Shown here piece after piece: positions 7,158 through 15,719 of a stretch of DNA of 64,000 nt. The stretch's first letter is position 1, and every line of letters begins with the position of its first letter. The stretch is taken from the NCBI GenBank assembly GCA_035629175.1, contig DASPIL010000023.1, positions 85,801-149,800 of the forward strand, written 5' to 3'. The notes under the pieces are model-generated. The model was not told the DNA's origin, searched no databases, and saw only the letters and a program-made list of their open reading frames with translations. The stretch is from Verrucomicrobiia bacterium (GTDB lineage Bacteria > Verrucomicrobiota > Verrucomicrobiia > Limisphaerales > DASXHY01). Made by a program: the position numbers and the translations under genes.

Positions 7158-9242
7158 ATGGCCGAAGAAAATCCAGTGCAGCCGAATCCGCAACGCAAGA
7201 CCCTCGACGAGCGCGAGAAGATGACGGAATTGGAGCGCATCCGCCATTCGTGCGCTCATGTCATGGCCACGGCCATCCTGCGACTCTGGCCAGACGCGCA
7301 ATTCGCCTACGGCCCGCCTGTCGAGAACGGGTTCTACTACGATCTCGAATGTTCGCATCGCATTTCTCCCGAGGATTTCGAGAAGATCGAGGCGGAGATG
7401 AAGCGGGAGATCAAGGCGAACAACGTTTTTGAAAAGATCGTGGTCACGCGGGATCAGGCGATGGCCGAAGCCCGCACTGGCCGGCTGGGCGGCCTGGCTG
7501 AACGCCCGGGAAACGAAAGCAAGTTCAAGCTGGACCTGCTCAAGCAAATTCCCGAAGGCGAACAGATCACCTATTATCGCAATGGCGATTTCGTTGACCT
7601 CTGCGCGGGGCCGCATGTCATGCGCACGGGCAACATCGGCGCGTTCAAACTCACAAGCGTGGCCAGTGCCTATTATAAAGGCGACGAAAAGAACCCGCAG
7701 TTGCAGCGCATCTACGGGACGGCCTTCAAGAACAAGACGCAGCTTGACGAGTATTTCAAAATGCTCGAGGAGGCGAAGCGGCGCGATCATCGCAAGATCG
7801 GCGCGGAGATGGGATTGTTCGCGATCGACACGGAATACGTCGGACCTGGAATGCCCCTGTGGCTTCCGAAGGGCACCGTGCTGGTTGAGGAACTCGAAAA
7901 GCTCGCCAAGGAGACCGAGTTTGCCGCGGGATATGTCCGCGTCCGCACGCCGCATCTGGCCAAGGAGAAGATGTACAAGACCTCAGGGCACTTGCCGTAT
8001 TACGCCGAGAGCATGTTTCCGGCGATGCATCTGCCGTTGGAAGGGATCACTTCAGATCTTACGCCAGAACAGAACAAGGCGATCACAAGTGAAGCAGATC
8101 AGAAGATTCTACAAGAATTGCCGAACTTTGAAGAACTAGAACGATTCCGGGGAAGGCAAGGGGAACTCCTTCACGTGATCGACAATACAATTGAAAGCTT
8201 CGACGGAGAGACGAAGAAACGATGGGAAATGCTTGCGCGGACAAGGCTTTCAGTTGCCCTCACCGAACATCTCACCGCCGAGCGCTATTACTTGAAGGCG
8301 ATGAACTGTCCGCATCATCACCGCATCTTTGCGGCGGAACCGCGGAGCTATCGCGATCTGCCTCTGCGCCTCGCGGAATACGGCTGTTGTTATCGCTACG
8401 AGCAAAGTGGCGAACTCTTTGGACTGATGCGCGTGCGTTCACTCAACATGAACGACGCCCATATTTATTGCACGGAAGAGCAGTTCGCGGACGAGTTCCG
8501 CGCCGTGAATGAGATGTACCTGAAGTATTTCAAGATCTTCGGCCTCGAAAAATACCAGATGCGTTTCAGCACGCATGCGAAGGAAGGGCTTGGCGAAAAG
8601 TATGTGGATCAGCCGGAGTTGTGGCTCAAGACCGAGGACATGGTGCGCAAGGTCCTGATTGAATCCGGAATCAATTACGTGGAGGTCGCGAACGAAGCCG
8701 CGTTCTACGGTCCCAAGATTGACGTGCAGGTCTGGAGCGCGATCGGCCGCGAATTCACGATCGCCACGAACCAGGTGGACTTCGCTGTGCCCGCGCGATT
8801 CGGTTTGCAATACAAGGATCGCGACAATGTTCTGAAGACGCCCCTCTGCATCCATCGAGCTCCGTTGGGCACGCATGAACGATTCGTTGGGTTTCTCATC
8901 GAACATTACGCGGGCAACTTTCCCTTGTGGCTTGCGCCCGAACAGGTGCGCGTGCTCACGATTGGCGACGAGGAGCCGCTTGTGTCCTATGCGAAAGGCA
9001 TCGCGCAGGAACTCCGGGCCAGCATGGTGCGGGTGGAAACTGATTTCGGGACGGATCCCATCAAGGCGAAGATCGCTGAAGCGGAGAAGGCAAAGGTGCA
9101 CACGATGCTCGTGATCGGCGGCCGCGATCTCGAGTCGGGAAACGTAAGCGTGCGCCTGCATACGGGGGGACCGCAAGGCGCGAAGCCGAAGGCCGAGGTG
9201 GTGGCAAACATTCTGGCAGCGATCCGCGATCGCCGCGCGTGA
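7158..9242 (+). CDS. thrS: Threonine-tRNA ligase, TGS-less and with an internal insertion
   Basis: A 694-residue class II synthetase that charges tRNA-Thr. The editing domain is intact: His30/His34 in HSCAH, and Cys149/His153 in LCAGPH. The catalytic core has motif 2 around MNCPHHHRIF, AAFYGPKIDVQV, and motif 3 with HRAPLGTHERF, followed by the anticodon-binding domain. Two departures are visible. The usual N-terminal TGS domain is absent: only about 29 residues precede the editing domain. In addition, about 75 extra residues (roughly 297-372, bases 8046-8270) sit between the SMFP segment and YYLKAMNCP, where E. coli has a short loop. This stretch is charged and looks richer in A/T than its surroundings. 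The next gene is convergent, so thrS is not linked to infC here. Confidence 0.93.
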   Translation: MAEENPVQPNPQRKTLDEREKMTELERIRHSCAHVMATAILRLWPDAQFAYGPPVENGFYYDLECSHRISPEDFEKIEAEMKREIKANNVFEKIVVTRDQAMAEARTGRLGGLAERPGNESKFKLDLLKQIPEGEQITYYRNGDFVDLCAGPHVMRTGNIGAFKLTSVASAYYKGDEKNPQLQRIYGTAFKNKTQLDEYFKMLEEAKRRDHRKIGAEMGLFAIDTEYVGPGMPLWLPKGTVLVEELEKLAKETEFAAGYVRVRTPHLAKEKMYKTSGHLPYYAESMFPAMHLPLEGITSDLTPEQNKAITSEADQKILQELPNFEELERFRGRQGELLHVIDNTIESFDGETKKRWEMLARTRLSVALTEHLTAERYYLKAMNCPHHHRIFAAEPRSYRDLPLRLAEYGCCYRYEQSGELFGLMRVRSLNMNDAHIYCTEEQFADEFRAVNEMYLKYFKIFGLEKYQMRFSTHAKEGLGEKYVDQPELWLKTEDMVRKVLIESGINYVEVANEAAFYGPKIDVQVWSAIGREFTIATNQVDFAVPARFGLQYKDRDNVLKTPLCIHRAPLGTHERFVGFLIEHYAGNFPLWLAPEQVRVLTIGDEEPLVSYAKGIAQELRASMVRVETDFGTDPIKAKIAEAEKAKVHTMLVIGGRDLESGNVSVRLHTGGPQGAKPKAEVVANILAAIRDRRA

Positions 9243-9255
9243 GCGCGGTGGCAAC

Positions 9256-9456
9256 TCAGAACAGTGTGTAGATGAACGGGGCGAGACCCGTTCCTCCGAG
9301 CAGGATCAACGCGCCCAGGACGAGAAACAGTACGAGGATCGGCACGAGCCACCACTTCTTGTTCGTTTTGAGAAATTCCCAGAGTTCAGCCACCAATCCC
9401 GCATCCTTCTTCTGAGCGGCGGCTCTTTCAAATGCACTCTCTCCCGGGTTCTTCAT
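9256..9456 (-). CDS. DUF5989 small membrane protein (SxtK-like)
   Basis: A 66-residue protein: a charged N-terminus, then ELWEFLKTNKKWWLVPI leading into one transmembrane helix and ending APFIYTLF. That pattern (FLK..KKWW, hydrophobic helix, APFIYTLF end) is characteristic of DUF5989. The family is known to sit beside NodU/SxtI-type carbamoyltransferases and SxtJ-like proteins, which is exactly the context here (genes at 9477 and 9901 on the same strand). Its function is unknown; a membrane-anchor or assembly role for the carbamoyltransferase is inference. Confidence 0.8.
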   Translation of the reverse strand: MKNPGESAFERAAAQKKDAGLVAELWEFLKTNKKWWLVPILVLFLVLGALILLGGTGLAPFIYTLF

Positions 9457-9476
9457 GCAATCTGCTTAGACAAGGT

Positions 9477-9899
9477 TCAATATTGCTTCAAGTAGTTTTC
9501 AGGCGGAGACGGCTCTCCCCGTTCGTGCCAGTAAGTGTCGCGATGCCCCGAGCGTTTGAGTTTGCCTTTGGCGATCAAAGGCTTCAATTGCATCTCATCA
9601 CGTCCCCGCAGGCGCAAGGCGATTCCGATTGGCGTCATGATGACGAAGAACAAGAAGACGAGAATGGCGTGCGTGACAACCCAGCCGATCGGAAAGGCTG
9701 CGATGGTGGCGGTGACAAAGAGCCATCGAACCGCCCCTGGCCAGATCAAGCCGATCACACCGGCCACGGCCAGCACTCCGGACACGGTCGCTGCGAGTGC
9801 AAAGCACCCGTAACCGACGAGTGCGGCCACAATGCACGCTGCTGAAAACTGGCGCAGCATTCGATGCGTGGGATTGAGGGGCAGCTCGGACCAGCGCAT
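9477..9899 (-). CDS. SxtJ-like membrane protein
   Basis: A 140-residue protein with three or four hydrophobic segments (about 18-40, 42-60, 62-95) and a polar C-terminus with KRSGHRDTYWHERG. It starts one base after the carbamoyltransferase stop and is followed 20 bases later by the DUF5989 gene, the order seen in SxtI-SxtJ-SxtK type clusters. The N-terminal LNPTHRMLRQF and the TPIGIALRLRGRDEM region fit the SxtJ family as I recall it. Biochemical function is not established. Confidence 0.72.
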   Translation of the reverse strand: MRWSELPLNPTHRMLRQFSAACIVAALVGYGCFALAATVSGVLAVAGVIGLIWPGAVRWLFVTATIAAFPIGWVVTHAILVFLFFVIMTPIGIALRLRGRDEMQLKPLIAKGKLKRSGHRDTYWHERGEPSPPENYLKQY

Positions 9900-9900
9900 G

Positions 9901-11751
9901 TCAGTCGAGGGCGAATTGTTTCAGGTGTCGCTCGCGCGCCGCCGCCGCAAGGGACGCGGGCACCTGTTGCTTGTGCACTATAAAGTCTTCCAGCACTAAC
10001 ACATCCATCCCCGTCGCCAGGAAACAGCGGATCGCATCCTGCGGCGTGCAGACGATTGGCTCACCGCGAATGTTGAAGCTGGTATTCACCAGAACCGCGC
10101 AACCCGTGCGCGCCTCAAAGGCCTTCAATAAACGATAAAAGCGGCCGTGCCGCTGCGGGTCAACGGTTTGAATGCGTGCGCTGTAATCCACATGCGTGAT
10201 CGCAGGCAGGGTCGACCGGGGGACTTGGAGGCGGCGGCGCAAGTCTGGATCCTCCCGCATCTGCCGCGCCTGTTCATTGGCGACATGCAGCCTGTGTTCG
10301 GATCGGAGTGGGGCGACGAGCAGCATGTACGGGCTTTCCGTTCCCGGCGGCACGTCGAAATACTCATGCATGCGCTCCCGCAGGACGCACGGTGCGAACG
10401 GTCTAAAACTCTCGCGGAATTTGATCTTCACATTCATTTGCGCCTGCATCGCGGCATTCCGTGGATCTCCGAGGATGCTGCGGGCACCGAGCGCGCGCGG
10501 GCCGAATTCCATCCGACCATGGAACCATCCGACCACTTTGCCCGCATCGAGCGCTTCAGCAACATCGTCCAGCAACCTGCCTTCCTCGACGTGTGTCGCA
10601 ACAAGTCCTGATTCCCGCAGCGCCGCTTCTATCTCGTGCTGCGCCCACGCGGGGCCGAGAAGGCTGCCGTGTTGCGTGTCCTGCGGATTCTCGCGGGGGT
10701 GTTCGAGCAGTTGATGCCACGTGAATAAGGCCGCTCCAAGCGCGCCGCCAGCATCGCCCGCGGCCGGTTGAATCCAGATGTTCTCAAAACGGCCTTCTTT
10801 GAGCAGGCGACCGTTCGCAACACAGTTCAGCGCCACGCCTCCCGCCAGAACCAGATTTCGCGATTCCGTCACGCGTTTGGCCTCGTGCGCCATTGCCAGC
10901 ACGATTTCTTCGGTCACGAGCTGGATACTGGCGGCCAGATCCATATGCCGTTGTTCCAGGGTCGATTCCGGAGCGCGAGGAGGTCCGTCAAACAAGTCAT
11001 CGAACCTCCGATTGGTCATGGTCAGTCCATGGCAATAATCGAAGTAATCCAGATTCATTCGAAAACTGCCATCGGTTTTGAGGTCGAGCAGGCGCTCGCG
11101 AATGACATCGGCGTAGGCTGGCGTTCCATAAGGCGCCAGGCCCATGAGCTTGTATTCCCCGCTGTTCACCTTGAAGCCGCAGTAATACGTGAATGCGGAG
11201 TAAAGCAGGCCGAGTGAATGCGGGAAGCGCATCTCGCGAAGCAGGCGAATGCGGTTGTTCTTTCCATGTCCAATCGTGGCGGTGCTCCATTCACCAACGC
11301 CGTCCATGGTCAGGATGGCGGCGTCGGCAAACGGACTGGGAAAGAACGCGCTCGCCCCGTGGCTTTCGTGGTGCTCGGTGAACACAAAGCGCGCGTGTCT
11401 GGCCGCCTTCAAGCGGTCGCGCAGCACGCGTTTCAAATGGATCTTGTCCTTCAGCCAGATCGGCAGCGCCATTTGGAAGCTGCGGAAGCCTTTTGGCGCA
11501 AAGGCGAGATAGGTTTCAAGAAGACGGTCAAATTTAAGGAATGGCTTGTCGTAGAACACGACGTAGTCGAGGTCCGCAGCGCTGCATCGTGCTTCCCCAA
11601 GGCAGTAGGCCAGCGCATTTTCGGGAAAGCGAGCGTCGTGTTTCACACGGGTGAAGCGTTCCTCCTGGGCTGCGGCGATGATTTTGCCATCGATGACCAG
11701 TGCCGCCGCGCTGTCGTGGTAAAAGGCGGAGATGCCAAGGATGCGTGTCAT
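9901..11751 (-). CDS. NodU/CmcH/SxtI-family carbamoyltransferase
   Basis: A 616-residue enzyme of the family that transfers a carbamoyl group from carbamoyl phosphate, via carbamoyl-AMP, to a hydroxyl or amine on a sugar or secondary metabolite. The N-terminal Kae1-like ATPase fold begins ILGISAFYHDSAAALV with EERFTRVKHD. Other markers are EHHESHGASAFF and LAGGVALNCVANG. The C-terminal domain shows FGPRALGARSIL and NTSFNIRGEPIVCTPQDA. It leads a three-gene minus-strand module with the SxtJ-like and DUF5989 genes. No biosynthetic or glycan genes are nearby to indicate the acceptor; an envelope glycan is a guess. Confidence 0.9.
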   Translation of the reverse strand: MTRILGISAFYHDSAAALVIDGKIIAAAQEERFTRVKHDARFPENALAYCLGEARCSAADLDYVVFYDKPFLKFDRLLETYLAFAPKGFRSFQMALPIWLKDKIHLKRVLRDRLKAARHARFVFTEHHESHGASAFFPSPFADAAILTMDGVGEWSTATIGHGKNNRIRLLREMRFPHSLGLLYSAFTYYCGFKVNSGEYKLMGLAPYGTPAYADVIRERLLDLKTDGSFRMNLDYFDYCHGLTMTNRRFDDLFDGPPRAPESTLEQRHMDLAASIQLVTEEIVLAMAHEAKRVTESRNLVLAGGVALNCVANGRLLKEGRFENIWIQPAAGDAGGALGAALFTWHQLLEHPRENPQDTQHGSLLGPAWAQHEIEAALRESGLVATHVEEGRLLDDVAEALDAGKVVGWFHGRMEFGPRALGARSILGDPRNAAMQAQMNVKIKFRESFRPFAPCVLRERMHEYFDVPPGTESPYMLLVAPLRSEHRLHVANEQARQMREDPDLRRRLQVPRSTLPAITHVDYSARIQTVDPQRHGRFYRLLKAFEARTGCAVLVNTSFNIRGEPIVCTPQDAIRCFLATGMDVLVLEDFIVHKQQVPASLAAAARERHLKQFALD

Positions 11752-12024
11752 CGGATCGAGATCACCCTAGGCGAGCGGGAAAAACGGGGCAAGCCCGCTT
11801 CAAGCGATGCAGACCTGCGAGTTTGGTGTTGTGTCGCACGGTTCATTGCCGTCTCGTGATGGATCACGACCTGCCGGCTTGGATGCTGACACGACGACCG
11901 GGTTTGGAAACGTGGATACGTCTTTTAGACCTCGCACGTCGCGTTTTGGGGGACCGCCCGGGAGCGACTCCCGTAATACTCCAACTCGACGGCTCGCGGC
12001 CGCCCTGCTTACTCTTCGCGTCAG

Positions 12025-13737
12025 ATGCCCCAGCTTTTAATCGACATTGCTCTCTGCATTATTGCCGCGTGGGTTGTGGGAGTGGGCGCGCACCTGTTGA
12101 AACAGCCGCTCCTGCTCGCGTATCTGCTCGCGGGTTTTCTCATTGGGCCGGCTTGCTTCAAGTGGGTCACGGACCAGGCTTCGATCGCAACAATTTCCGA
12201 GATTGGATTGATCCTCCTGTTGTTCATGATCGGCCTCGAGCTGGATCTCAAGAAGATGTTCAGTTCCGGAAAGGCGATCAGCATCACAGGCTTTGTGCAG
12301 GTGTTCGTGTCGATCGCGCTGGGCTGGGCGTTCTTCTGCATCCCCATCTTTTTCGCGACGCGACTCGAGGCTTTGTATCTGGCAGTGGCGGCCGCGATGA
12401 GCAGCACGATCATCATCGTGAAGGTGTTGTACGACAAACACGAGCTCGACACGCTGGCGGGGCGGATCACGCTCGGCATCATGGTGCTGCAGGATCTCGT
12501 GACGATCATGTTCCTCGCGATCCAGCCGAACCTCAGCGATCCGCGGCTGGCTGCCCTGGCGTTGGCTTTCGGCAAGGTATTTATGCTCATCGGGATCGGT
12601 TACGTCGTAAGCCGGTTTATTTTGCCGCCGATCTTCAAGTTCGCCGCGCGTCTTCCGGAACTCATCCTGATTGGGGCACTCGCGTGGTGTTTTGCAATGG
12701 CTGGCTTTGCTGGAACGATCGGACTTTCGTCAGCCATGGGAGCTCTCATCGCGGGCGTGATGGTATCCACATTTCCCTACACGCTCGACGTGGCAGCCAA
12801 GGTCACCACGTTGCGGGACTTTTTTGTGACGCTGTTTTTCGTGGGCCTTGGGATGGCGATTCCCATGCCCACATGGGAACTCCTCCTGCTGATGCTGCTG
12901 TTCAGCATGTTCCTCGTGGGCAGCCGGCTGGTGACGGTTTTCGTTCCGCTGCACCTTATGAAGATGGGTCACCGCGCCAGCCTCATTCCGGCGATCAACT
13001 TTTGCCAGCTGAGCGAGCTTTCAATGGTGCTGCTCGCATTGGGACACAAGAGTGGCGACGTTTCGCCGCGATCAATGGGCGTTGCGTCTCTGGCCTTTGC
13101 GTTTCTCGCCGTGGATTCCACCTATGCGATGTTTGGAAGCGAAGCGATCCTGCGCAAGACATCGCCATGGCTTACGCGGCTTGGCTTCCGCGACTTGCCT
13201 GAAGCGCCGTCAGCTACCCCAGCTGCGGTGGTCCAGAAGAAGCGGATTTTCATTCTCGGGTTCTCCTGGACGGCCAGTTCGTTGCTGGATTCCATCCTCC
13301 GCGAAAAGGCTGCGATGGTGCCTGAGTTGCAGGTGATTGATTTCAATCCCCAGGTGATCTCCGAACTGCGCAGGCGCGGGGTCAAAGTGACTTACGGCGA
13401 CATCAGCCGGCGCGACGTGCTGCTGCAGGCGGGAATCACTGAAGCCGAAATTATTATCTGCACGCTGCCTGACATCATCCTGAAAGGTGCGAGCAACCTG
13501 AAACTGCTTCGGCAGCTGCGTGAACTGAGTCCAGCAGCGCAGATCATTGTGCACGCCGAGAAGTTATCGAACATCGTGCCGCTCTATGGTGCGGGGGCAA
13601 GTTACGTCAGCGTTCCGCGACTGCTCGAAGCCGCTGACCTGGTCGGTGTGATCGAAGCAGCGAATAAGGGTTTGCTCGAGGAGAAGCGCAAAGAACAACT
13701 CGACGAACTGGCAGAGCGCGACGAGGTGGTTCCCTAA
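12025..13737 (+). CDS. KefB/KefC-type cation:proton antiporter with RCK domain
   Basis: A 570-residue CPA2 transporter. About 12 membrane segments occupy residues 5-385, with LLAYLLAGFLIGP, LLLFMIGLELDL, and the discontinuous-helix region containing VLQDLVTIM (the acidic residue used in exchange). A cytosolic RCK-N domain follows from about 405. The family exchanges K+ or Na+ for protons in the inner membrane. In the RCK domain the usual GxGxxG dinucleotide loop is replaced by LGFSWTASSLL, so classical NAD(H) binding is doubtful; D (VIDFNP) and the VTYGDISR strand remain. It is monocistronic and divergent from the carbamoyltransferase module. Confidence 0.88.
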   Translation: MPQLLIDIALCIIAAWVVGVGAHLLKQPLLLAYLLAGFLIGPACFKWVTDQASIATISEIGLILLLFMIGLELDLKKMFSSGKAISITGFVQVFVSIALGWAFFCIPIFFATRLEALYLAVAAAMSSTIIIVKVLYDKHELDTLAGRITLGIMVLQDLVTIMFLAIQPNLSDPRLAALALAFGKVFMLIGIGYVVSRFILPPIFKFAARLPELILIGALAWCFAMAGFAGTIGLSSAMGALIAGVMVSTFPYTLDVAAKVTTLRDFFVTLFFVGLGMAIPMPTWELLLLMLLFSMFLVGSRLVTVFVPLHLMKMGHRASLIPAINFCQLSELSMVLLALGHKSGDVSPRSMGVASLAFAFLAVDSTYAMFGSEAILRKTSPWLTRLGFRDLPEAPSATPAAVVQKKRIFILGFSWTASSLLDSILREKAAMVPELQVIDFNPQVISELRRRGVKVTYGDISRRDVLLQAGITEAEIIICTLPDIILKGASNLKLLRQLRELSPAAQIIVHAEKLSNIVPLYGAGASYVSVPRLLEAADLVGVIEAANKGLLEEKRKEQLDELAERDEVVP

Positions 13738-13744
13738 ATACGAA

Positions 13745-13812
13745 GGCGGGTTGGAGTCTTGGTTGCATCAAGGTGTGTCTCCTCAACGCCGCACACGCTT
13801 GGAGAACCCGCC
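13745..13812. other. Structured inverted-repeat element between convergent genes
   Basis: GGCGGGTT (13745-13752) pairs with AACCCGCC (13805-13812), and inside it AAGGTGTG (13770-13777) pairs with CACAC-G-CTT (13792-13800). It lies between the convergent antiporter and ubiD genes and could act as a bidirectional terminator. There is no T-tract, so this is tentative. Confidence 0.35.
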
Positions 13813-13865
13813 CAGCAGGTCAATGGAATACTGTGCCGCGCCGATCCCCGCGGTAGACGACGGCC

Positions 13866-15416
13866 TCAACCCTTTAAAAGCGCATTGACTCGCGATATTA
13901 CAGCGGGATCCATCGCAATTCCGGGTGGCCAGGGGCGCTTGAATCCTTCTCCCGCCAGCTTCCGTGTCGCATCGATTCCCAACTTGCTGCCCACTGCGAT
14001 TTCACTGGTCGCATGATCGAGCACATCAGCCGGGCCCTTTGTGAAGATGCTGTCACGCTGCGGGTCCGTATTGGCGCACAGACGAAACAGGACCGCGCTT
14101 GTGTCGTGCACGTTTACGTCGTCGTCCACGATGATGATGTATTTCGTGAACATCATCTGCCCCATGCCCCAAAGCCCGTGCATGATCTTGTACGCCTGCA
14201 TCGGGTAGGTTTTGCGGATGCTGACGAAAACGAGGTTGTGAAAAACGCCTTCAGCGGGAAGCGCGATGTCGATGATCTCCGGGAAGTTCATCCGGAAAAT
14301 CGGCAGGAACAATTTCACGGACGCCCCGCCCATATAGAAATCCTCCATGGGTGGCACTCCGACGATGGTTGCTGGATAAACTGCATCCTTCCGATGGGTG
14401 ATCGCGGTGACATGAAACACCGGGTACGGTTCGAGCAACGTGTAGAATCCAGTGTGATCGCCGAAAGGCCCTTCGTCCCGCAGCGGTTCCGTTGGATCGA
14501 TGTAACCTTCGATGACAAAATCGCAATTGGCAGGCACCTCGAGGTCGTTTGTTTCGCATTTAACCAGTTCGACTGACTTCTTACGCAGGTAACCCGCCAG
14601 GAGAAATTCATCCAGGCCATCGGGAAGCGGCGCAGTGGCGCAGAACGGAAACATGGGATCACCGCCAAGAAATATGCTGACAGGCATCCGCTGTCCTGTC
14701 TCGTAATAGCGGCGGCCGTGCCGTGCGGCAACCTTCTGCAGCTGCCAATGCATCCCCGTGGTTTGTTCGTCGTATACCTGGATGCGATACATGCCGACGT
14801 TCCGTTCGCCCGTGTCAGGATCGCGGGTCACAACGCACGGCAACGTGACGAAGCGTCCTCCGTCGAGCGGCCAGCATTTAAGAATCGGCAGATTGAGCAG
14901 CGTGGGCGGAGCAGGGGAGGTAGGGGGCAAAACGACAGGGCCCGGCTGGTGAACGGCGCTGGCGACGGGCGGGGATTTCGCGCTGGGTGCAGAAATGGGT
15001 TCGTTAAACCTATGAATGACTTCCTTGCACGGGCCGTCCTTGACGATCTTCGGCTTCGCATGGCGAAGATCCATTGCTGTGGAAAGCAGCTTGAGGGTTT
15101 CGCGAAAAGATGTGGGCGGTTTGGCTTTCATCAGCGATTCCAATTCCGCTGCGACAATCTCAACGCTGTCGGCGCCCATGCTCAACGCCATGCGTCGGTG
15201 CGATCCGAAGGTGTTGATGGCGACTGGGAAGGGGCTGGGTTTTCCGTTGATGGTCGGCTTCTCAAAGAGCAGCGCCTTTCCACCGTTGGGCGATTTCATT
15301 GCGCGATCCGCGATTTCAGTGATTTCCAGTTCCGTCGCGACAGGTTGCGAAATGCGCTTGAGTTCGCCAACGGCGTCAAGGTGGTTCACCCACGCGCGAA
15401 AGGAGTCGAATGCCAT
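13866..15416 (-). CDS. ubiD: UbiD-family decarboxylase (menaquinone/ubiquinone type)
   Basis: A 516-residue prenylated-FMN-dependent decarboxylase. Family hallmarks: the start FRAWVNHLDAVGELKRI, CVVTRDPDTGERNVGMYRIQ, the catalytic-loop region RDEGPFGDHTGFYT containing the conserved Glu, PMEDFYMGGASVKLFLP, and the C-terminal KLGIDATRKL. UbiD decarboxylates 4-hydroxy-3-polyprenylbenzoate; relatives act in the futalosine menaquinone route, which is equally possible here. The partner ubiX (prenyl-FMN synthase) is not in the window. Between the N-terminal domain and the core there is a proline/alanine-rich linker of about 30 residues (SAPSAKSPPVASAV onward), longer than usual. The gene is isolated and convergent with the antiporter gene. 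Confidence 0.9.
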   Translation of the reverse strand: MAFDSFRAWVNHLDAVGELKRISQPVATELEITEIADRAMKSPNGGKALLFEKPTINGKPSPFPVAINTFGSHRRMALSMGADSVEIVAAELESLMKAKPPTSFRETLKLLSTAMDLRHAKPKIVKDGPCKEVIHRFNEPISAPSAKSPPVASAVHQPGPVVLPPTSPAPPTLLNLPILKCWPLDGGRFVTLPCVVTRDPDTGERNVGMYRIQVYDEQTTGMHWQLQKVAARHGRRYYETGQRMPVSIFLGGDPMFPFCATAPLPDGLDEFLLAGYLRKKSVELVKCETNDLEVPANCDFVIEGYIDPTEPLRDEGPFGDHTGFYTLLEPYPVFHVTAITHRKDAVYPATIVGVPPMEDFYMGGASVKLFLPIFRMNFPEIIDIALPAEGVFHNLVFVSIRKTYPMQAYKIMHGLWGMGQMMFTKYIIIVDDDVNVHDTSAVLFRLCANTDPQRDSIFTKGPADVLDHATSEIAVGSKLGIDATRKLAGEGFKRPWPPGIAMDPAVISRVNALLKG

Positions 15417-15468
15417 GGCGCGAAGCTAACGAAGCAAAGGGGTGAGAGCAAAGAGGCAAAGTTTCCAG

Positions 15469-15523
15469 GTCCTATGGGTCCTATAGGACCCATAGGACCC
15501 ATAGGACCCATAGGACCCATAGG
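15469..15523. repeat. Nine-base tandem repeat, unit GGACCCATA
   Basis: Four to five head-to-tail copies of a 9-mer (GGACCCATA) are preceded by one inverted copy (TCCTATGGGTCCTATAGG), so the tract can fold back on itself. It lies just upstream of ubiD within the 303-base intergenic region 15417-15719. On the plus strand it reads as a Gly-Pro-Ile peptide repeat by chance, but it is not in a credible gene. Confidence 0.9.
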
Positions 15524-15647
15524 CGTGATTCTCACGCGCGACGCGTGAAATTTGCGCGCGTTGGGGTCAAATTGCGTGATAAAACCGCAGAAAAGCCAAT
15601 TAAATCGCTGGTGGTACCGGCATTGCTAAAGGAGAGTTAGATACGGG

Positions 15648-15675
15648 TTGACAGTGAAAGTGGATTCCCTAGAGT
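15648..15675 (+). promoter_or_regulatory. Possible sigma-70 promoter for the pseudopilin gene
   Basis: TTGACA at 15648-15653, a 16-base spacer, and TAGAGT at 15670-15675 (4 of 6 against TATAAT). The start codon follows 44 bases later. The -35 box is perfect and the -10 box weak. Confidence 0.4.
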
Positions 15676-15719
15676 TCGCGGACTGTTTGACCACCAAACA
15701 ACGATAACCAAACGAAGAT

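Noticed and set aside
11700..13202. 500-residue plus-strand frame overlapping the antiporter gene
   Set aside because: It runs out of frame through the clearly homologous antiporter, has Arg/Gly/His-biased nonsense composition and no domain.
15469..15523. Attachment site or origin iterons
   Set aside because: A pure 9-base tandem tract without an integrase or replication gene nearby; simple sequence repeat explains it.
14718..15548. 276-residue plus-strand frame ending in Gly-Pro-Ile repeats (collagen-like)
   Set aside because: It lies antisense to ubiD, and its repeats are just the translation of the GGACCCATA tandem DNA repeat.
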